Made by a program: the position numbers and the translations under genes
The notes under the pieces: generated by a model
Databases searched by the model: none
What the model was told of the DNA's origin: nothing
Seen by the model: only the letters and a program-made list of their open reading frames with translations
Part shown: positions 43,038 through 52,685 of the stretch, piece after piece
Position numbering within the stretch: the first letter of the stretch is position 1
Layout: every line of letters begins with the position of its first letter
NCBI GenBank assembly: GCA_934438135.1
Contig: CAKSBP010000012.1
Location: 11,183-75,182 of the forward strand
From: an uncultured Clostridium sp.
GTDB lineage: Bacteria; Bacillota; Clostridia; Lachnospirales; Lachnospiraceae
Length of the DNA: 64,000 bases
Reading direction: 5' to 3'

Positions 43038-44411
43038 TTACAGTCCTAAATAGTTTTTATAAATCTCTAAAACTTTACCCATGGCAATTTTACCTGGTGC
43101 TCCAATTGTATTTCTTTTTTCTACGCAGTTTTTCATGCTGATTGCTTCGTAAATATCGTCTTCAAATACTGGGCTGATAGCTTTGTATTCGTCAATGGTC
43201 ATATCATCCAGAGAAATATTTTTTTCAATGCAGAACAGAACAAGTTGTCCTACGATACCATGTGCATCACGGAATGGAACACCGTGTTTTACCAGATAGT
43301 CAGCAGCATCGGTAGCATTCGTGAAACCATTCTTTGCGCTTGCTTCCATGACATCTTTATTAAAATGCATGCTGGAAATCATACCAGTAAATAAAGCAAG
43401 ACATCCTTTTGTTGTATCGATGGCATCGAAAGTAAGTTCTTTGTCTTCCTGCATATCCTTGTTATATGCAAGTGGGAGTCCTTTCATTGTTGTCAGTAGA
43501 GACATTAATGCACCATAAACACGTCCTGTTTTACCTCGAACCAGTTCTGCAATATCCGGATTTTTCTTCTGTGGCATAATGCTGCTTCCAGTGCTGTAAG
43601 AGTCATCGATTTCTACAAACTGATATTCATTTGTATTCCAGATGATGATTTCTTCACAGAAACGGCTTAAGTGCATCATAACAGTAGAAAGTCCACTTAA
43701 AAATTCAATCAGGTAATCACGGTCTGCAACAGAATCCATACTATTTAAAGTAGGACCGTCAAATTCCAGCAAGGAAGCGGTTAGTTCACGATCAAGTGGA
43801 TAAGTAGTACCGGCAAGTGCACCAGAACCTAATGGGCAGTAGTTCATTCTTTTCAGAATGTCTGTCATACGGTCACGGTCACGACGGAACATTTCAAAGT
43901 ATGCCCCCAGATGATGAGCAAGTGTAATCGGCTGTGCTTTCTGCAAATGAGTAAAACCAGGCATAAAAGTCTGAGTATTGTCTTTCATTAATACATACAG
44001 TTCTTTTAATAAGTTTTTTAACAGTTCATCTACTTCTTTGATTTCGTCTCTTGTATAAAGCTTCATATCCAGAGCAACCTGGTCATTTCGACTTCGTCCG
44101 GTATGTAGTTTTTTTCCAACGTCACCGATGCGATCGATAAGATGTGCTTCTACGAAGCTGTGAATATCTTCGCTTTCTCCATCAATAATTAATTTGCCGG
44201 ACTCAATGTCTGTAAGAATGCCATTTAATCCTTCTATGATTGCATCTTTATCGCTTTCTTCAATAATTCCCTGTTTTGCAAGCATGGTGACATGTGCGAT
44301 GCTTCCGTTAATATCCTGTTTGTAAAACTTCTGGTCAAATCCGATGGAAGCATTAAAGTTATGTACCAGCTGATTAGTTTCTTTTGTGAAGCGTCCTCCC
44401 CAAAGTTTCAT
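43038..44411 (-). CDS. argH: Argininosuccinate lyase
   Basis: Splits argininosuccinate into arginine and fumarate, the last step of arginine synthesis. The 457-residue protein carries the fumarase-superfamily signature GSSIMPQKKNP with the catalytic Ser loop, together with TGRSRNDQVALDM and FMPGFTHLQKAQP. It is monocistronic on the minus strand; argG is not next to it. GAGGTAAC precedes the ATG. A perfect palindrome sits in its 5' untranslated region. Confidence 0.96.
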   Translation of the reverse strand: MKLWGGRFTKETNQLVHNFNASIGFDQKFYKQDINGSIAHVTMLAKQGIIEESDKDAIIEGLNGILTDIESGKLIIDGESEDIHSFVEAHLIDRIGDVGKKLHTGRSRNDQVALDMKLYTRDEIKEVDELLKNLLKELYVLMKDNTQTFMPGFTHLQKAQPITLAHHLGAYFEMFRRDRDRMTDILKRMNYCPLGSGALAGTTYPLDRELTASLLEFDGPTLNSMDSVADRDYLIEFLSGLSTVMMHLSRFCEEIIIWNTNEYQFVEIDDSYSTGSSIMPQKKNPDIAELVRGKTGRVYGALMSLLTTMKGLPLAYNKDMQEDKELTFDAIDTTKGCLALFTGMISSMHFNKDVMEASAKNGFTNATDAADYLVKHGVPFRDAHGIVGQLVLFCIEKNISLDDMTIDEYKAISPVFEDDIYEAISMKNCVEKRNTIGAPGKIAMGKVLEIYKNYLGL

Positions 44412-44442
44412 TCTAGTTACCTCGTTTCTTTCTGATTCTAGG

Positions 44443-44468
44443 AGTAATTGATTGAATAATCAATTACT
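44443..44468 (-). promoter_or_regulatory. Palindrome in the argH leader, possible operator
   Basis: AGTAATTGATT and AATCAATTACT are perfect 11-base inverted copies around GAAT. AT-rich content and the core TTGAATAATCAA partly resemble ArgR ARG boxes (TGAATWWWWATTCA), but the match is incomplete. It lies 32 bases upstream of the argH start and just downstream of the likely transcription start. Confidence 0.5.
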
Positions 44469-44487
44469 TTATTTATTTTTCTCTTTT

Positions 44488-44516
44488 ATATTACCTGTTT
44501 TTTATACTGATTGCAA
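44488..44516 (-). promoter_or_regulatory. Possible argH promoter
   Basis: On the minus strand TTGCAA (44511-44516), 17 bases, TAATAT (44488-44493). The 11-bp palindrome begins about 20 bases downstream. Confidence 0.45.
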
Positions 44517-44614
44517 GATTCTATCGAAACAAAGCATTTTCTCATTTGCCAAAAGAATATCTTTTTATGTATAATGGGTATGATATACATAAAAAAGGAA
44601 AAGAGGAAGGGAAT

Positions 44615-46123
44615 ATGAATCAATATTATGAAAAATTAGAACCAATAATTGAAAAGATAATGGCATTACAGACATCTTTGACGTTATTTGAATGGGATAC
44701 GGAGACTCAGGCACCACCAGAGGCATCTGAATATACGTCTAAGGTAATTGGAACATTATCGGAAGAACATCAGAAAATTATGATTTCTGATGAAATAAAG
44801 GAATTGTTAAAGAAACTGAATACAAAAAAAGAACAGGAAACATTGACGCCACAGGAAAAAGCGATTGTCAAAGAAATAACCATTGAATCCGAGAAAATGA
44901 GTAAAATTCCGCAGGATGAAAATAAAGCATTTTCCATACTGGCGGCTAAAGCAGCAGGAGTGTGGTCAAAGGCAAAGAAGCAGCAGGACTTTTCTATTTT
45001 TGCACCGGTGTTACAGGAGATTATTGATTATCAGCGCAAATTTGCAAAATATAGAAAGGATGGAAGGCAGAAATTATATGATGTACTGTTAAATGATTTT
45101 GAACCAGGGTTTACAATGGAAACACTGGATGTGTTTTTTGAAAAAATTAAGACAGAACTGGTTCCATTTATTCAGGAAATTGCGAAAAAGAAAGATTTCA
45201 TCAGCAAGTCTTATAATTATGATTCTTATCCTATTGAAAAACAGAAAGAGTTCTGTAAGTGGATTTCTGGATATGTAGGGTTTAATTTTAACCGCGGAGT
45301 AGTTATGGAAAGTGCTCATCCATTTACAACGAATCTGAACAATCATGATGTGCGTATTACCAATAATTTTGATGAGAATAATCTGGAAGATGCGATATTT
45401 TCTGCGATTCATGAGACGGGGCACGCATTATATGAATTTGGAATTCAGGATGAACTGACGTTAACACCGGCAGGGACCGGAACATCTATGGGAATGCACG
45501 AATCCCAATCACGATTCTTTGAGAACGTTATTGGAAAATCAGAAGAATTCTGGACTCCGATTTATGATAAATTGGTAGAAACTTATCCAGAGCAGCTGAA
45601 AAAAGTTTCTCTTTCTGATTTTATAAAGGGAGTAAACCGATCTGTTCCAAGTTTAATCCGTACTCAGGCAGATGAATTAACTTATCCCCTTCATATTCTG
45701 GTGCGATATGAAATTGAGAAAATGATTATTGAAAAGAATGTAAATGTGGATAAACTGCCAAAATTCTGGAATGAAAAATACAAAGAGTATTTAGGAGTAG
45801 AGCCGAAAAATGATGCAGAAGGTATACTTCAGGATATTCACTGGGCAACCGGAGAATTTGGTTATTTTCCATCTTATGCAATTGGAAGTGCAGTAGCAGC
45901 ACAGCTTTATTTTTATATGAAAAATGCCATGCCATTTGAGCAATATTTAAAAGAAGGAAACCTATTGCCAATCCGTGAATTCCTAAAAGAAAAAATCTGG
46001 AAGTATGGAAAAATGAAAACGACCAAGGAGATATTAAAAGATATTACCGGAGAAGAATTCAACCCAGATTACTATATTCGTTATCTGAAAGAAAAATACA
46101 GTAAGATTTATGGCCTTCAGTAA
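44615..46123 (+). CDS. M32 family metallocarboxypeptidase
   Basis: A 502-residue carboxypeptidase Taq/pfu-type enzyme that trims C-terminal residues. The zinc motif is HETGH in AIHETGHALYEFG, with HESQSRFFEN downstream as the usual third-ligand segment, and the C-terminal DIHWATGEFGYFPSYAIGS block typical of family M32. GAGGAAGGG precedes the ATG at 44615; a longer frame begins 69 bases earlier but has no site. Cytoplasmic by absence of a signal sequence. Confidence 0.93.
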   Translation: MNQYYEKLEPIIEKIMALQTSLTLFEWDTETQAPPEASEYTSKVIGTLSEEHQKIMISDEIKELLKKLNTKKEQETLTPQEKAIVKEITIESEKMSKIPQDENKAFSILAAKAAGVWSKAKKQQDFSIFAPVLQEIIDYQRKFAKYRKDGRQKLYDVLLNDFEPGFTMETLDVFFEKIKTELVPFIQEIAKKKDFISKSYNYDSYPIEKQKEFCKWISGYVGFNFNRGVVMESAHPFTTNLNNHDVRITNNFDENNLEDAIFSAIHETGHALYEFGIQDELTLTPAGTGTSMGMHESQSRFFENVIGKSEEFWTPIYDKLVETYPEQLKKVSLSDFIKGVNRSVPSLIRTQADELTYPLHILVRYEIEKMIIEKNVNVDKLPKFWNEKYKEYLGVEPKNDAEGILQDIHWATGEFGYFPSYAIGSAVAAQLYFYMKNAMPFEQYLKEGNLLPIREFLKEKIWKYGKMKTTKEILKDITGEEFNPDYYIRYLKEKYSKIYGLQ

Positions 46124-46206
46124 TGTTTTCGGAAGAATGAAATGAGAATATTTTTTTTCATGTTGTCCATATTATAAGTGTAAATTATAAGAAAAGAGGA
46201 CATGGC

Positions 46207-47517
46207 ATGAACGAAGAAATTAGAATTGCAGCAGTACATGGTCGTGAAATACTGGATTCCAGAGGAAATCCTACGGTAGAAGCAGAAGTTGTTTTGGAAG
46301 ACGGAAGTACAGGAAAAGCGGCGGTGCCATCGGGTGCATCCACAGGTGCATTTGAAGCAGTGGAACTTCGTGATGGAGACAAGCAGCGTTATCTTGGAGC
46401 AGGCGTAAGAAAAGCCGTTAGCAATGTAAATGGACCACTTGCTGATATAGTAAAAGGAATGAATGCCTTTAATCAGGTTGAGATTGATCAGGTGATGATA
46501 GAAGCAGATGGGACTAAGAACAAAGGAAAGTTTGGTGCAAATGCAATTCTTGGTGTTTCTCTTGCAGTAGCAAAAGCAGCAGCAAATTCCTTGTTTCTTC
46601 CATTATATCAATATATTGGCGGATGCAATGCAACGGTTCTGCCGGTTCCAATGATGAATATTATTAATGGTGGAAAACATGCGGATTCCAGTCTTAACAT
46701 TCAAGAATTTATGATTATGCCAGTTGGAGCAAAAAGCTTTTCAGAATGTCTGGAATCTTCGACTACAGTATTTCATACATTAAAGAAATTATTAAAAGCA
46801 GATGGCTACGTAACTGCAGTTGGTGATGAAGGAGGGTTTGCTCCTAAATTTACAAGTGATGAGCAGGCGCTTGAGTACATTGTAAAGGCAATTGATGCAG
46901 CCGGTTATGAACCAGGAAAAGATTTTTTGATTGCCATGGATGCAGCAGCAACAGAAATGTATGAAGAGGCAGTAAAAGCAGGAAAAAAAGGCGAGTACTT
47001 GTTCTGGAAATCCAAGGAGTATAAATCCGTAGACGGTATGATTGATTACTGGGAAGAACTCTGCGACAAGTATCCGATTATTTCCCTGGAAGATGGTCTT
47101 GCAGAGGAAGACTGGGATGGCTGGGAGAAACTTACGAGCCGTCTTGGAAATAAAATTCAGCTGGTTGGTGATGATTTATTTGTCACTAATACGAAACGTA
47201 TTCAAACTGGAATTGAAAAGGGTGTTTCCAATTCAGTTCTGATTAAGGTAAACCAGATTGGTACATTGACGGAAACATTAAATGCTATTGAAATGGCAAA
47301 AAATAACAAATGGACAGCGATTGTATCTCATCGTTCTGGTGAAACGGAAGATGTGACGATTGCGGATATTGCAGTAGCAGCTAATGCGGGACAGATTAAG
47401 ACTGGTGCACCTTCTAGAAGTGATCGTGTTGCAAAATATAATCAGCTTCTTCGGATTGAAGAGGAACTTGGAAGTACCGCACATTATTTGGGAAAAAAGG
47501 CGTTTAAAATCAAATAA
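46207..47517 (+). CDS. eno: Enolase
   Basis: Converts 2-phosphoglycerate to phosphoenolpyruvate in glycolysis. The 436 residues start with GREILDSRGNPTVEAEV and keep the active-site SGASTGAFEA, GDEGGFAP, SLEDGLAEEDW and LIKVNQIGTLTET. GAGGAC precedes the ATG. It is a single-gene unit; a hairpin follows. Confidence 0.97.
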   Translation: MNEEIRIAAVHGREILDSRGNPTVEAEVVLEDGSTGKAAVPSGASTGAFEAVELRDGDKQRYLGAGVRKAVSNVNGPLADIVKGMNAFNQVEIDQVMIEADGTKNKGKFGANAILGVSLAVAKAAANSLFLPLYQYIGGCNATVLPVPMMNIINGGKHADSSLNIQEFMIMPVGAKSFSECLESSTTVFHTLKKLLKADGYVTAVGDEGGFAPKFTSDEQALEYIVKAIDAAGYEPGKDFLIAMDAAATEMYEEAVKAGKKGEYLFWKSKEYKSVDGMIDYWEELCDKYPIISLEDGLAEEDWDGWEKLTSRLGNKIQLVGDDLFVTNTKRIQTGIEKGVSNSVLIKVNQIGTLTETLNAIEMAKNNKWTAIVSHRSGETEDVTIADIAVAANAGQIKTGAPSRSDRVAKYNQLLRIEEELGSTAHYLGKKAFKIK

Positions 47518-47526
47518 GATAGAATC

Positions 47527-47555
47527 TCAGAGGAATTTGAAAAAAATTCCTCTGA
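47527..47555 (+). terminator. Hairpin after eno
   Basis: TCAGAGGAATTT (47527-47538) and AAATTCCTCTGA (47544-47555) pair perfectly. The plus-strand tail (ATTTAAAAAA) has few T, so termination may be weak. Confidence 0.6.
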
Positions 47556-47608
47556 ATTTAAAAAATAAAAAAATACTTTGAATGACAAAATTTATTTTAG
47601 TTGAACTA

Positions 47609-47637
47609 TTGAACCAAGTCATTATATGGTATATAAT
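47609..47637 (+). promoter_or_regulatory. Promoter of the carboxyltransferase gene
   Basis: TTGAAC (47609-47614), 17 bases, TATAAT (47632-47637). A second TTGAAC at 47601-47606 makes a direct repeat that overlaps the -35 box, a possible regulator site. The leader from 47638 to 47780 is AT-rich and holds no gene. Confidence 0.6.
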
Positions 47638-47780
47638 ACTATATAAGTTGTATTGAGAATTTTTACTTAAAACTTCTACGAAAAAGCACAAATTTGAAAC
47701 AATCTAGAATGGGGTTTGAGATGGAAAATTCAAATCTGTGAAAATTGAAAAAGAGCAATTGCTTAAGGAAGGAGCTATAT

Positions 47781-49268
47781 ATGTCGATTGAGTATAATTT
47801 AGAGGCACAGCATAAGAAAGGAAAACTACATGCAATTGAAAGGATTTTACTTCTTTTGGATAAAGATTCCTTTCATGAAATTGGTTCAGGAATTACGAAC
47901 TATAGTCCAGAGGCTTTTAAAGGGAAGAAATTTCCATATGATGGAGTTATTACGGGATATGGTACGATTCATGGAAAACTAGTGTACATATATTCCCAGG
48001 ATTTCACTGTTTGCGGTGGAACACTTGGATTAAAACATGGAAGAAAGATAGCACATGCAATTGAACTTGCTATTAAGAATAAATGTCCAATTATTGGAAT
48101 AAATGACTCTGGCGGAGCTAGAATTCAGGAAGCTGTTAATGCACTTGCTGGATATGGAGATGTATTTTATTATAACACGATGGCATCTGGTTACATTCCA
48201 CAGATTTCGATTATTGCGGGAGCATGTGCTGGTGGAGCTGTATATTCACCAGGTATTACAGACTTTGTATTTGTAATTGATAACATCAGTAAGATGTTTG
48301 TAACAGGACCAAATGTAGTGAAAAGTGTAACAGGTCAGGTTTGTACAGCGGAAGAGTTGGGCGGTGCTAAAGTTCATGCGACACAGTCCGGAGTTGCTCA
48401 TTTTTATCATCAGGATGAAAAGGCTTGCCTTGCACAGGTAAGACAGTTGTTACAGTTGATTGACAAAGAAAATATTTATCCGGTCAAACGAGAGTCTTCG
48501 ATTAAGAAACGATTTACAAAAATTGACTCTATTCTCCCGGAAGAATCCAGAAAAACATATGATGTAAAGAGAATTATTGATGAACTTCTGGATAAAAACA
48601 GCTTCTTAGAAGTACAGGCAGATTTTGCACAAAACGTTGTAGTTGGAATCGGAAAATTGGGTGGCATTACCGTTGGTATTATTGCGAACCAGCCTGCATT
48701 TATGGGAGGTGTCTTAGACTGTGATTCCAGTGATAAGGCAGCAAGACTTATTCGTTTCTGTGACGCACAGGATATTCCAATTATCAGTCTTGTGGATGTT
48801 CCAGGATTTATGCCTGGTATAGAGCAGGAGCATCAGGGAATTATCCGTCATGGAGCAAAACTCTTATATGCCTATGCAGAAGCAACGGTACCAAAACTTA
48901 CGTTAGTATTAAGAAAGGCATATGGTGGTGCTTATATCGGAATGTGCAGTAAACATCTGAAAGCAGATTTTGTTTATGCATGGCCAGACTGTGAAATTGC
49001 AGTAATGGGAGCAGAAGGAGCTGTTCAGATTATTTTTAAGAGTGCAATGCGTGGCATGGAGCCAGAAGACAAGAAGCTGTTTTATGATCAGAAGGTTGCA
49101 GAATATAATAAAAATATGATGAATGCTAACATGGCAGTCGAAGAAGGATATGTAGACGAAGTCATTCAACCGGCTGAAACAAGAGACCGTTTGTATCATG
49201 ATTTACTGGCTCTTGAACATAAAGAAGAATTAACAATACATAAAAAACATGGAAATATTCCATTATAA
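47781..49268 (+). CDS. Biotin-dependent acyl-CoA carboxyltransferase (PccB/MmdA type)
   Basis: A 495-residue carboxyltransferase with both halves: the N-terminal part (INDSGGARIQEAVNALAGYGD, with the acyl-CoA oxyanion GACAGGAVYSP) and the C-terminal part (DVPGFMPGIEQEHQGIIRHGAKLLYAYAEA, KAYGGAYIGM). Relatives act as the transferase part of propionyl-, methylmalonyl- or acetyl-CoA carboxylases and sodium-pump decarboxylases. No biotin carrier, beta or gamma subunit lies beside it, so the acceptor cannot be told. AAGGAAGGAG precedes the ATG at 47781; an earlier ATG at 47745 lacks a site. Confidence 0.88.
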   Translation: MSIEYNLEAQHKKGKLHAIERILLLLDKDSFHEIGSGITNYSPEAFKGKKFPYDGVITGYGTIHGKLVYIYSQDFTVCGGTLGLKHGRKIAHAIELAIKNKCPIIGINDSGGARIQEAVNALAGYGDVFYYNTMASGYIPQISIIAGACAGGAVYSPGITDFVFVIDNISKMFVTGPNVVKSVTGQVCTAEELGGAKVHATQSGVAHFYHQDEKACLAQVRQLLQLIDKENIYPVKRESSIKKRFTKIDSILPEESRKTYDVKRIIDELLDKNSFLEVQADFAQNVVVGIGKLGGITVGIIANQPAFMGGVLDCDSSDKAARLIRFCDAQDIPIISLVDVPGFMPGIEQEHQGIIRHGAKLLYAYAEATVPKLTLVLRKAYGGAYIGMCSKHLKADFVYAWPDCEIAVMGAEGAVQIIFKSAMRGMEPEDKKLFYDQKVAEYNKNMMNANMAVEEGYVDEVIQPAETRDRLYHDLLALEHKEELTIHKKHGNIPL

Positions 49269-49276
49269 AAGATAAT

Positions 49277-49319
49277 AAAACAGGCTGTGCACTAAGATTT
49301 AAGTGCCACAGCCTGTTTT
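49277..49319 (+). terminator. Terminator after the carboxyltransferase, bidirectional
   Basis: AAAACAGGCTGTG (49277-49289) and CACAGCCTGTTTT (49307-49319) form a 13-bp stem. A and T tails serve both this gene and the convergent 49326 gene. Confidence 0.9.
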
Positions 49320-49325
49320 ATTATA

Positions 49326-49646
49326 TTACTCTGTTTCAGAAGATACAGCGGTTTCTTCCTCTGCATCGGATTCTTCGGACTCTTTTTGTACATCCAGTTC
49401 ATGTTGAAGCTTTCTGAGCTTTTTCTGCGTCTGTTCATCCTGTGTATCGATTGAAAAAGGAGTATCGGACTGATAATCAATGGCATAGGATTTATATACA
49501 TTTCCACTGACAAGCCTGACTTTTTCAGTAGAACATAAATCTGGGTCTTTTTTATAAGCCTGTTTGTCATACATCGTATTTTTATATTCCAGGCTTTTGT
49601 CATAAGGCCTTAAATGGGAAGGCTGTTTATCTGATAATGGAGCCAT
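49326..49646 (-). CDS. Small charged protein of unknown function
   Basis: A 106-residue hydrophilic protein with ATG start and AAGGTG site. The first 70 residues are rich in Lys, Tyr and Asp; the last 40 form an acidic coiled-coil-like tail (KLRKLQHELDVQKESEESDAEEE). It has no signal peptide or membrane helix. It lies between the carboxyltransferase terminator and the P-type ATPase gene on the same strand as the ATPase, 80 bases away. I do not recognise the family. Confidence 0.65.
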   Translation of the reverse strand: MAPLSDKQPSHLRPYDKSLEYKNTMYDKQAYKKDPDLCSTEKVRLVSGNVYKSYAIDYQSDTPFSIDTQDEQTQKKLRKLQHELDVQKESEESDAEEETAVSSETE

Positions 49647-49726
49647 TTCTTCACCTTCATTTCTTTTTAAATGGTTGTTATATTAAACTAATTATAACGT
49701 TTTACGGACAGGTTCGCAATAAAAAA

Positions 49727-52462
49727 TCAAGATTTTGCGATTCTTTTCTGAAATTCAATCAGTACGATCGGCAGAAAAGCTAATAGGAGTACAATTGTCC
49801 ACTGGGTTCTGGTGAGTACAGTGACTTTAAAGATGGAAGCAAGTGGAGCAACGGTAATAACAGACATCTGTAACAGCATTCCAATAATAAAGCTAAGTAC
49901 CATTTTAAAATTTGAAAACATTCCAATCTCAAATAAGGATTTTTCACTTCGCATATTAAAGGCATGGAACAACTGTGACATGCTTAATACTGCAAAACAC
50001 ATAGTACGGCCTAATGTCAGGTTTGCACCAGGAAGTGTTTTCAGTCCAAGTACATACGCACATAAGGCCAGTGCACCTATCATCATTCCTTCAATAATAA
50101 TCTTTATGCCAAGACCTTCTGCAAAAATTCCTTGTGATGGGGGAACGGGTTTTCGCTTCATAATATCTTTGTCAACTGGTTCTACGCCAAGTGAAATTGC
50201 CGGCAGGGAATCTGTAACTAGATTTACCCACAAAAGCTGTACCGCAACTAAAGGAGAAGGCAGGCCGTATAAAATGGCAATAAAAATTGTGATAATTTCC
50301 CCAATATTACTGGAGAGCAGGAAGTGGATGGATTTCTTGATATTATCATAAATCCCTCTTCCTTCTTTAACGGCGGAAACAATCGTTGCAAAGTTATCAT
50401 CTGTCAGAATCATATCAGAAGCATTCTTTGCAACATCGGTTCCAGTAATGCCCATGGCACAGCCGATATCTGCATTTTTTAAGGCTGGGGCATCATTGAC
50501 GCCGTCACCTGTCATAGCAACGATTTCACCGTTTTTCTGAAATGCTTTTACAATCCGTACCTTATGTTCTGGTGAAACGCGGGCAAATACACCATATTTC
50601 CCAATGTTTCTGGAAAGTTCCTGGTCGCTCATTTTATTTATCGCCTGGCCGGACAGTGCTTCTTTTTCATTTTCAATAATTCCAAGGTCAGTGCCAATGG
50701 CACATGCAGTGGAGATGTGATCGCCAGTGATCATGACCGGTTTAATTCCTGCACGAAGGCAGGTAAATACGGCATTTTTAACCTCTGGACGAGGTGGATC
50801 AATCATACCAATTAGTCCGGCAAAAACCAGATTGGATTCCAGCTGTGTATTTACAGTCTCTTTTTTAGATGCACTAGATGGTATCTGAAAATTGGACTGA
50901 GTTTTGAAAGCAACAGCAATCACACGTAGTGCTTCTTTTGCCATACTAGAATTTATATCGGCAATTCTTTTTCGGTCATGAGGAGTCAAGGTCAAAATAT
51001 TGTTGTTATGGTAGACAAAATTACACTGGTTTAAAAGAACATCTGGTGCTCCTTTTGTAATACTTAAATAAGCGGGTTTTTCAGAAAGTGTAAGGTAGCC
51101 GAATTCAGACTGATATGGGTGGACGGTTGTCATCATTTTTCGGGTAGAATCAAATGGTATCTCGTAAATCCGTTTCTGCATTAAATCCAGTTTGGTTTTA
51201 TCAATGCCGCATTGGAAGGCAGCTAGTGTCAAAGCTGTTTCGGTTGGTTCGCCAAGAAGCTCGATTTTCTTTTTATGTACCTGTATTTTTGCATCATTAC
51301 ATTGAGCAGCCAGATATAGGATGTCTTTTGCAAGTCGGCTGTCGTTTTTCTCAAATCCTCTTTTTCCAGCAATTTTTGTAACTGTCATTTTATTCTGTGT
51401 CAGTGTTCCTGTTTTATCAGAACAGATAACAGTTGCACTTCCTAGTGTTTCAACAGCAGGCAGCCTTCGAATTACAGCATTGTTTTTTGCCATGCGTTGT
51501 ACGCCAAGGGAAAGCATAATCGTAACAATGGCAGGCAGGCCCTCTGGAATGGCAGCAACAGCAAGAGAAACGCTGGTCATAAACATATCAAATGGTGGGC
51601 GTCCCTGAATAGTGCCTAAAATAAAAATAATGACACAGATAAGGAGTGCTGCAATACCGAGGATTTTTCCCGTCTGATCCAGACGTTTCTGTAAGGGTGT
51701 CTGGGGAACCTCATTCGTTAAAATCATACGCGCAATGTGCCCAACTTCCGTATGCATACCGGTTCCAGTAACTACTGCTGTACCATGACCGTAGGTAACA
51801 ATTCCAGTGGAAAATACAAGATTGATGCGGTCACCTAAAATGGTATCTGATTTTAAGGTTACATCGCTGTTTTTTTCCACAGGATGGGATTCACCGGTTA
51901 AAGAGGACTCATCTATTTTCAGGTTTACAGACTGTATCAGCCTGGCATCGGCAGGAACATAGTTCCCGGTTTCCAAAAAAATAATATCGCCTGGAACCAG
52001 GTCTTTAGACGGGATAAATTTTTCTTCTCCATTCCGTAGTACTCTTGCATTGGGGGCAGAAAGTTTTTTCAAGGCATCCAGTGATTTTTCAGCCCTTGCC
52101 TCCTGAATGACTCCCAGCAGGGCATTGAGTATTATGATAGCGAAAATAATAATTGGATCAATGAAATCAGCTTCACCCTGCATATACGAAACCCCAAATG
52201 AAACAATTGCAGCAAGGATTAGAATAATAATCATAAAATCTTTAAACTGTTCGAAAAAGCGAGAAAGAAGGCTTTTCTTTTGTTGCCCCTCAAGCTCATT
52301 TGTACCAAATTTTTTCAGGCGTTTCTGAACCTGGGAAGAGGAAAGTCCGGATGTCAGTCTGGAATCCAGCAGTGAAATGGCATCTTCTTTGGAGAGACTG
52401 TGCCAGCTGACAGAGGATAAATTTTCTGGGGTAACAGAACCTGATTTTGTAGCTGTTGACAA
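49727..52462 (-). CDS. P-type Ca2+-transporting ATPase
   Basis: A 911-residue P2A-type pump. The actuator has LTGESHPVEKN, the phosphorylation site is CSDKTGTLTQNKMTV, and the hinge is MTGDGVNDAPALKNADIG. The membrane Ca2+ site resembles SERCA/LMCA1: AAIPEGLPAIVTI in M4, SSNIGEIITIF in M5 and LLWVNLVTDSLPA in M6, with the Glu, Asn and Asp ligands kept. The start is a TTG at 52462: AAAGGAG lies 9 bases upstream, while the frame's earlier part lacks a site. Probably exports Ca2+ (or Mn2+) from the cytoplasm. Confidence 0.93.
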   Translation of the reverse strand: MSTATKSGSVTPENLSSVSWHSLSKEDAISLLDSRLTSGLSSSQVQKRLKKFGTNELEGQQKKSLLSRFFEQFKDFMIIILILAAIVSFGVSYMQGEADFIDPIIIFAIIILNALLGVIQEARAEKSLDALKKLSAPNARVLRNGEEKFIPSKDLVPGDIIFLETGNYVPADARLIQSVNLKIDESSLTGESHPVEKNSDVTLKSDTILGDRINLVFSTGIVTYGHGTAVVTGTGMHTEVGHIARMILTNEVPQTPLQKRLDQTGKILGIAALLICVIIFILGTIQGRPPFDMFMTSVSLAVAAIPEGLPAIVTIMLSLGVQRMAKNNAVIRRLPAVETLGSATVICSDKTGTLTQNKMTVTKIAGKRGFEKNDSRLAKDILYLAAQCNDAKIQVHKKKIELLGEPTETALTLAAFQCGIDKTKLDLMQKRIYEIPFDSTRKMMTTVHPYQSEFGYLTLSEKPAYLSITKGAPDVLLNQCNFVYHNNNILTLTPHDRKRIADINSSMAKEALRVIAVAFKTQSNFQIPSSASKKETVNTQLESNLVFAGLIGMIDPPRPEVKNAVFTCLRAGIKPVMITGDHISTACAIGTDLGIIENEKEALSGQAINKMSDQELSRNIGKYGVFARVSPEHKVRIVKAFQKNGEIVAMTGDGVNDAPALKNADIGCAMGITGTDVAKNASDMILTDDNFATIVSAVKEGRGIYDNIKKSIHFLLSSNIGEIITIFIAILYGLPSPLVAVQLLWVNLVTDSLPAISLGVEPVDKDIMKRKPVPPSQGIFAEGLGIKIIIEGMMIGALALCAYVLGLKTLPGANLTLGRTMCFAVLSMSQLFHAFNMRSEKSLFEIGMFSNFKMVLSFIIGMLLQMSVITVAPLASIFKVTVLTRTQWTIVLLLAFLPIVLIEFQKRIAKS

Positions 52463-52611
52463 TGCATAACGCTCCTTTCGTGTAGTGTCCCTTCCACAAT
52501 ATATGTACAAAAGCCTAAAAAATAACTGTAATAAAATTTCTCTTATTATTTTATATAATTGAGCAAAGAATAGGGCAGTAAAGTAGAATAAGCATACTAT
52601 ATAGATAACAG

Positions 52612-52654
52612 AAGACGTACCGCAGAAGCATCGTTCTCCTGCGGTACGTCTTTT
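52612..52654 (-). terminator. Strong hairpin between the ATPase and the sigma-28 gene
   Basis: AAGACGTACCGCAG (52612-52625) and CTGCGGTACGTCTT (52639-52652) are perfect 14-bp arms. It is placed to end the 52686-53288 minus-strand transcript, although the better T-run (TTTT) is on the plus strand. Confidence 0.75.
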
Positions 52655-52685
52655 AAAGTGTCAGAAATAATTTTTATTAATTTTT

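Noticed and set aside
49292..49603. Minus-strand reading frame of 103 codons, rich in Lys and Met
   Set aside because: It overlaps the 49326-49646 frame, which has the AAGGTG site, a normal composition and a terminator; this one has no ribosome site and runs through the terminator stem.
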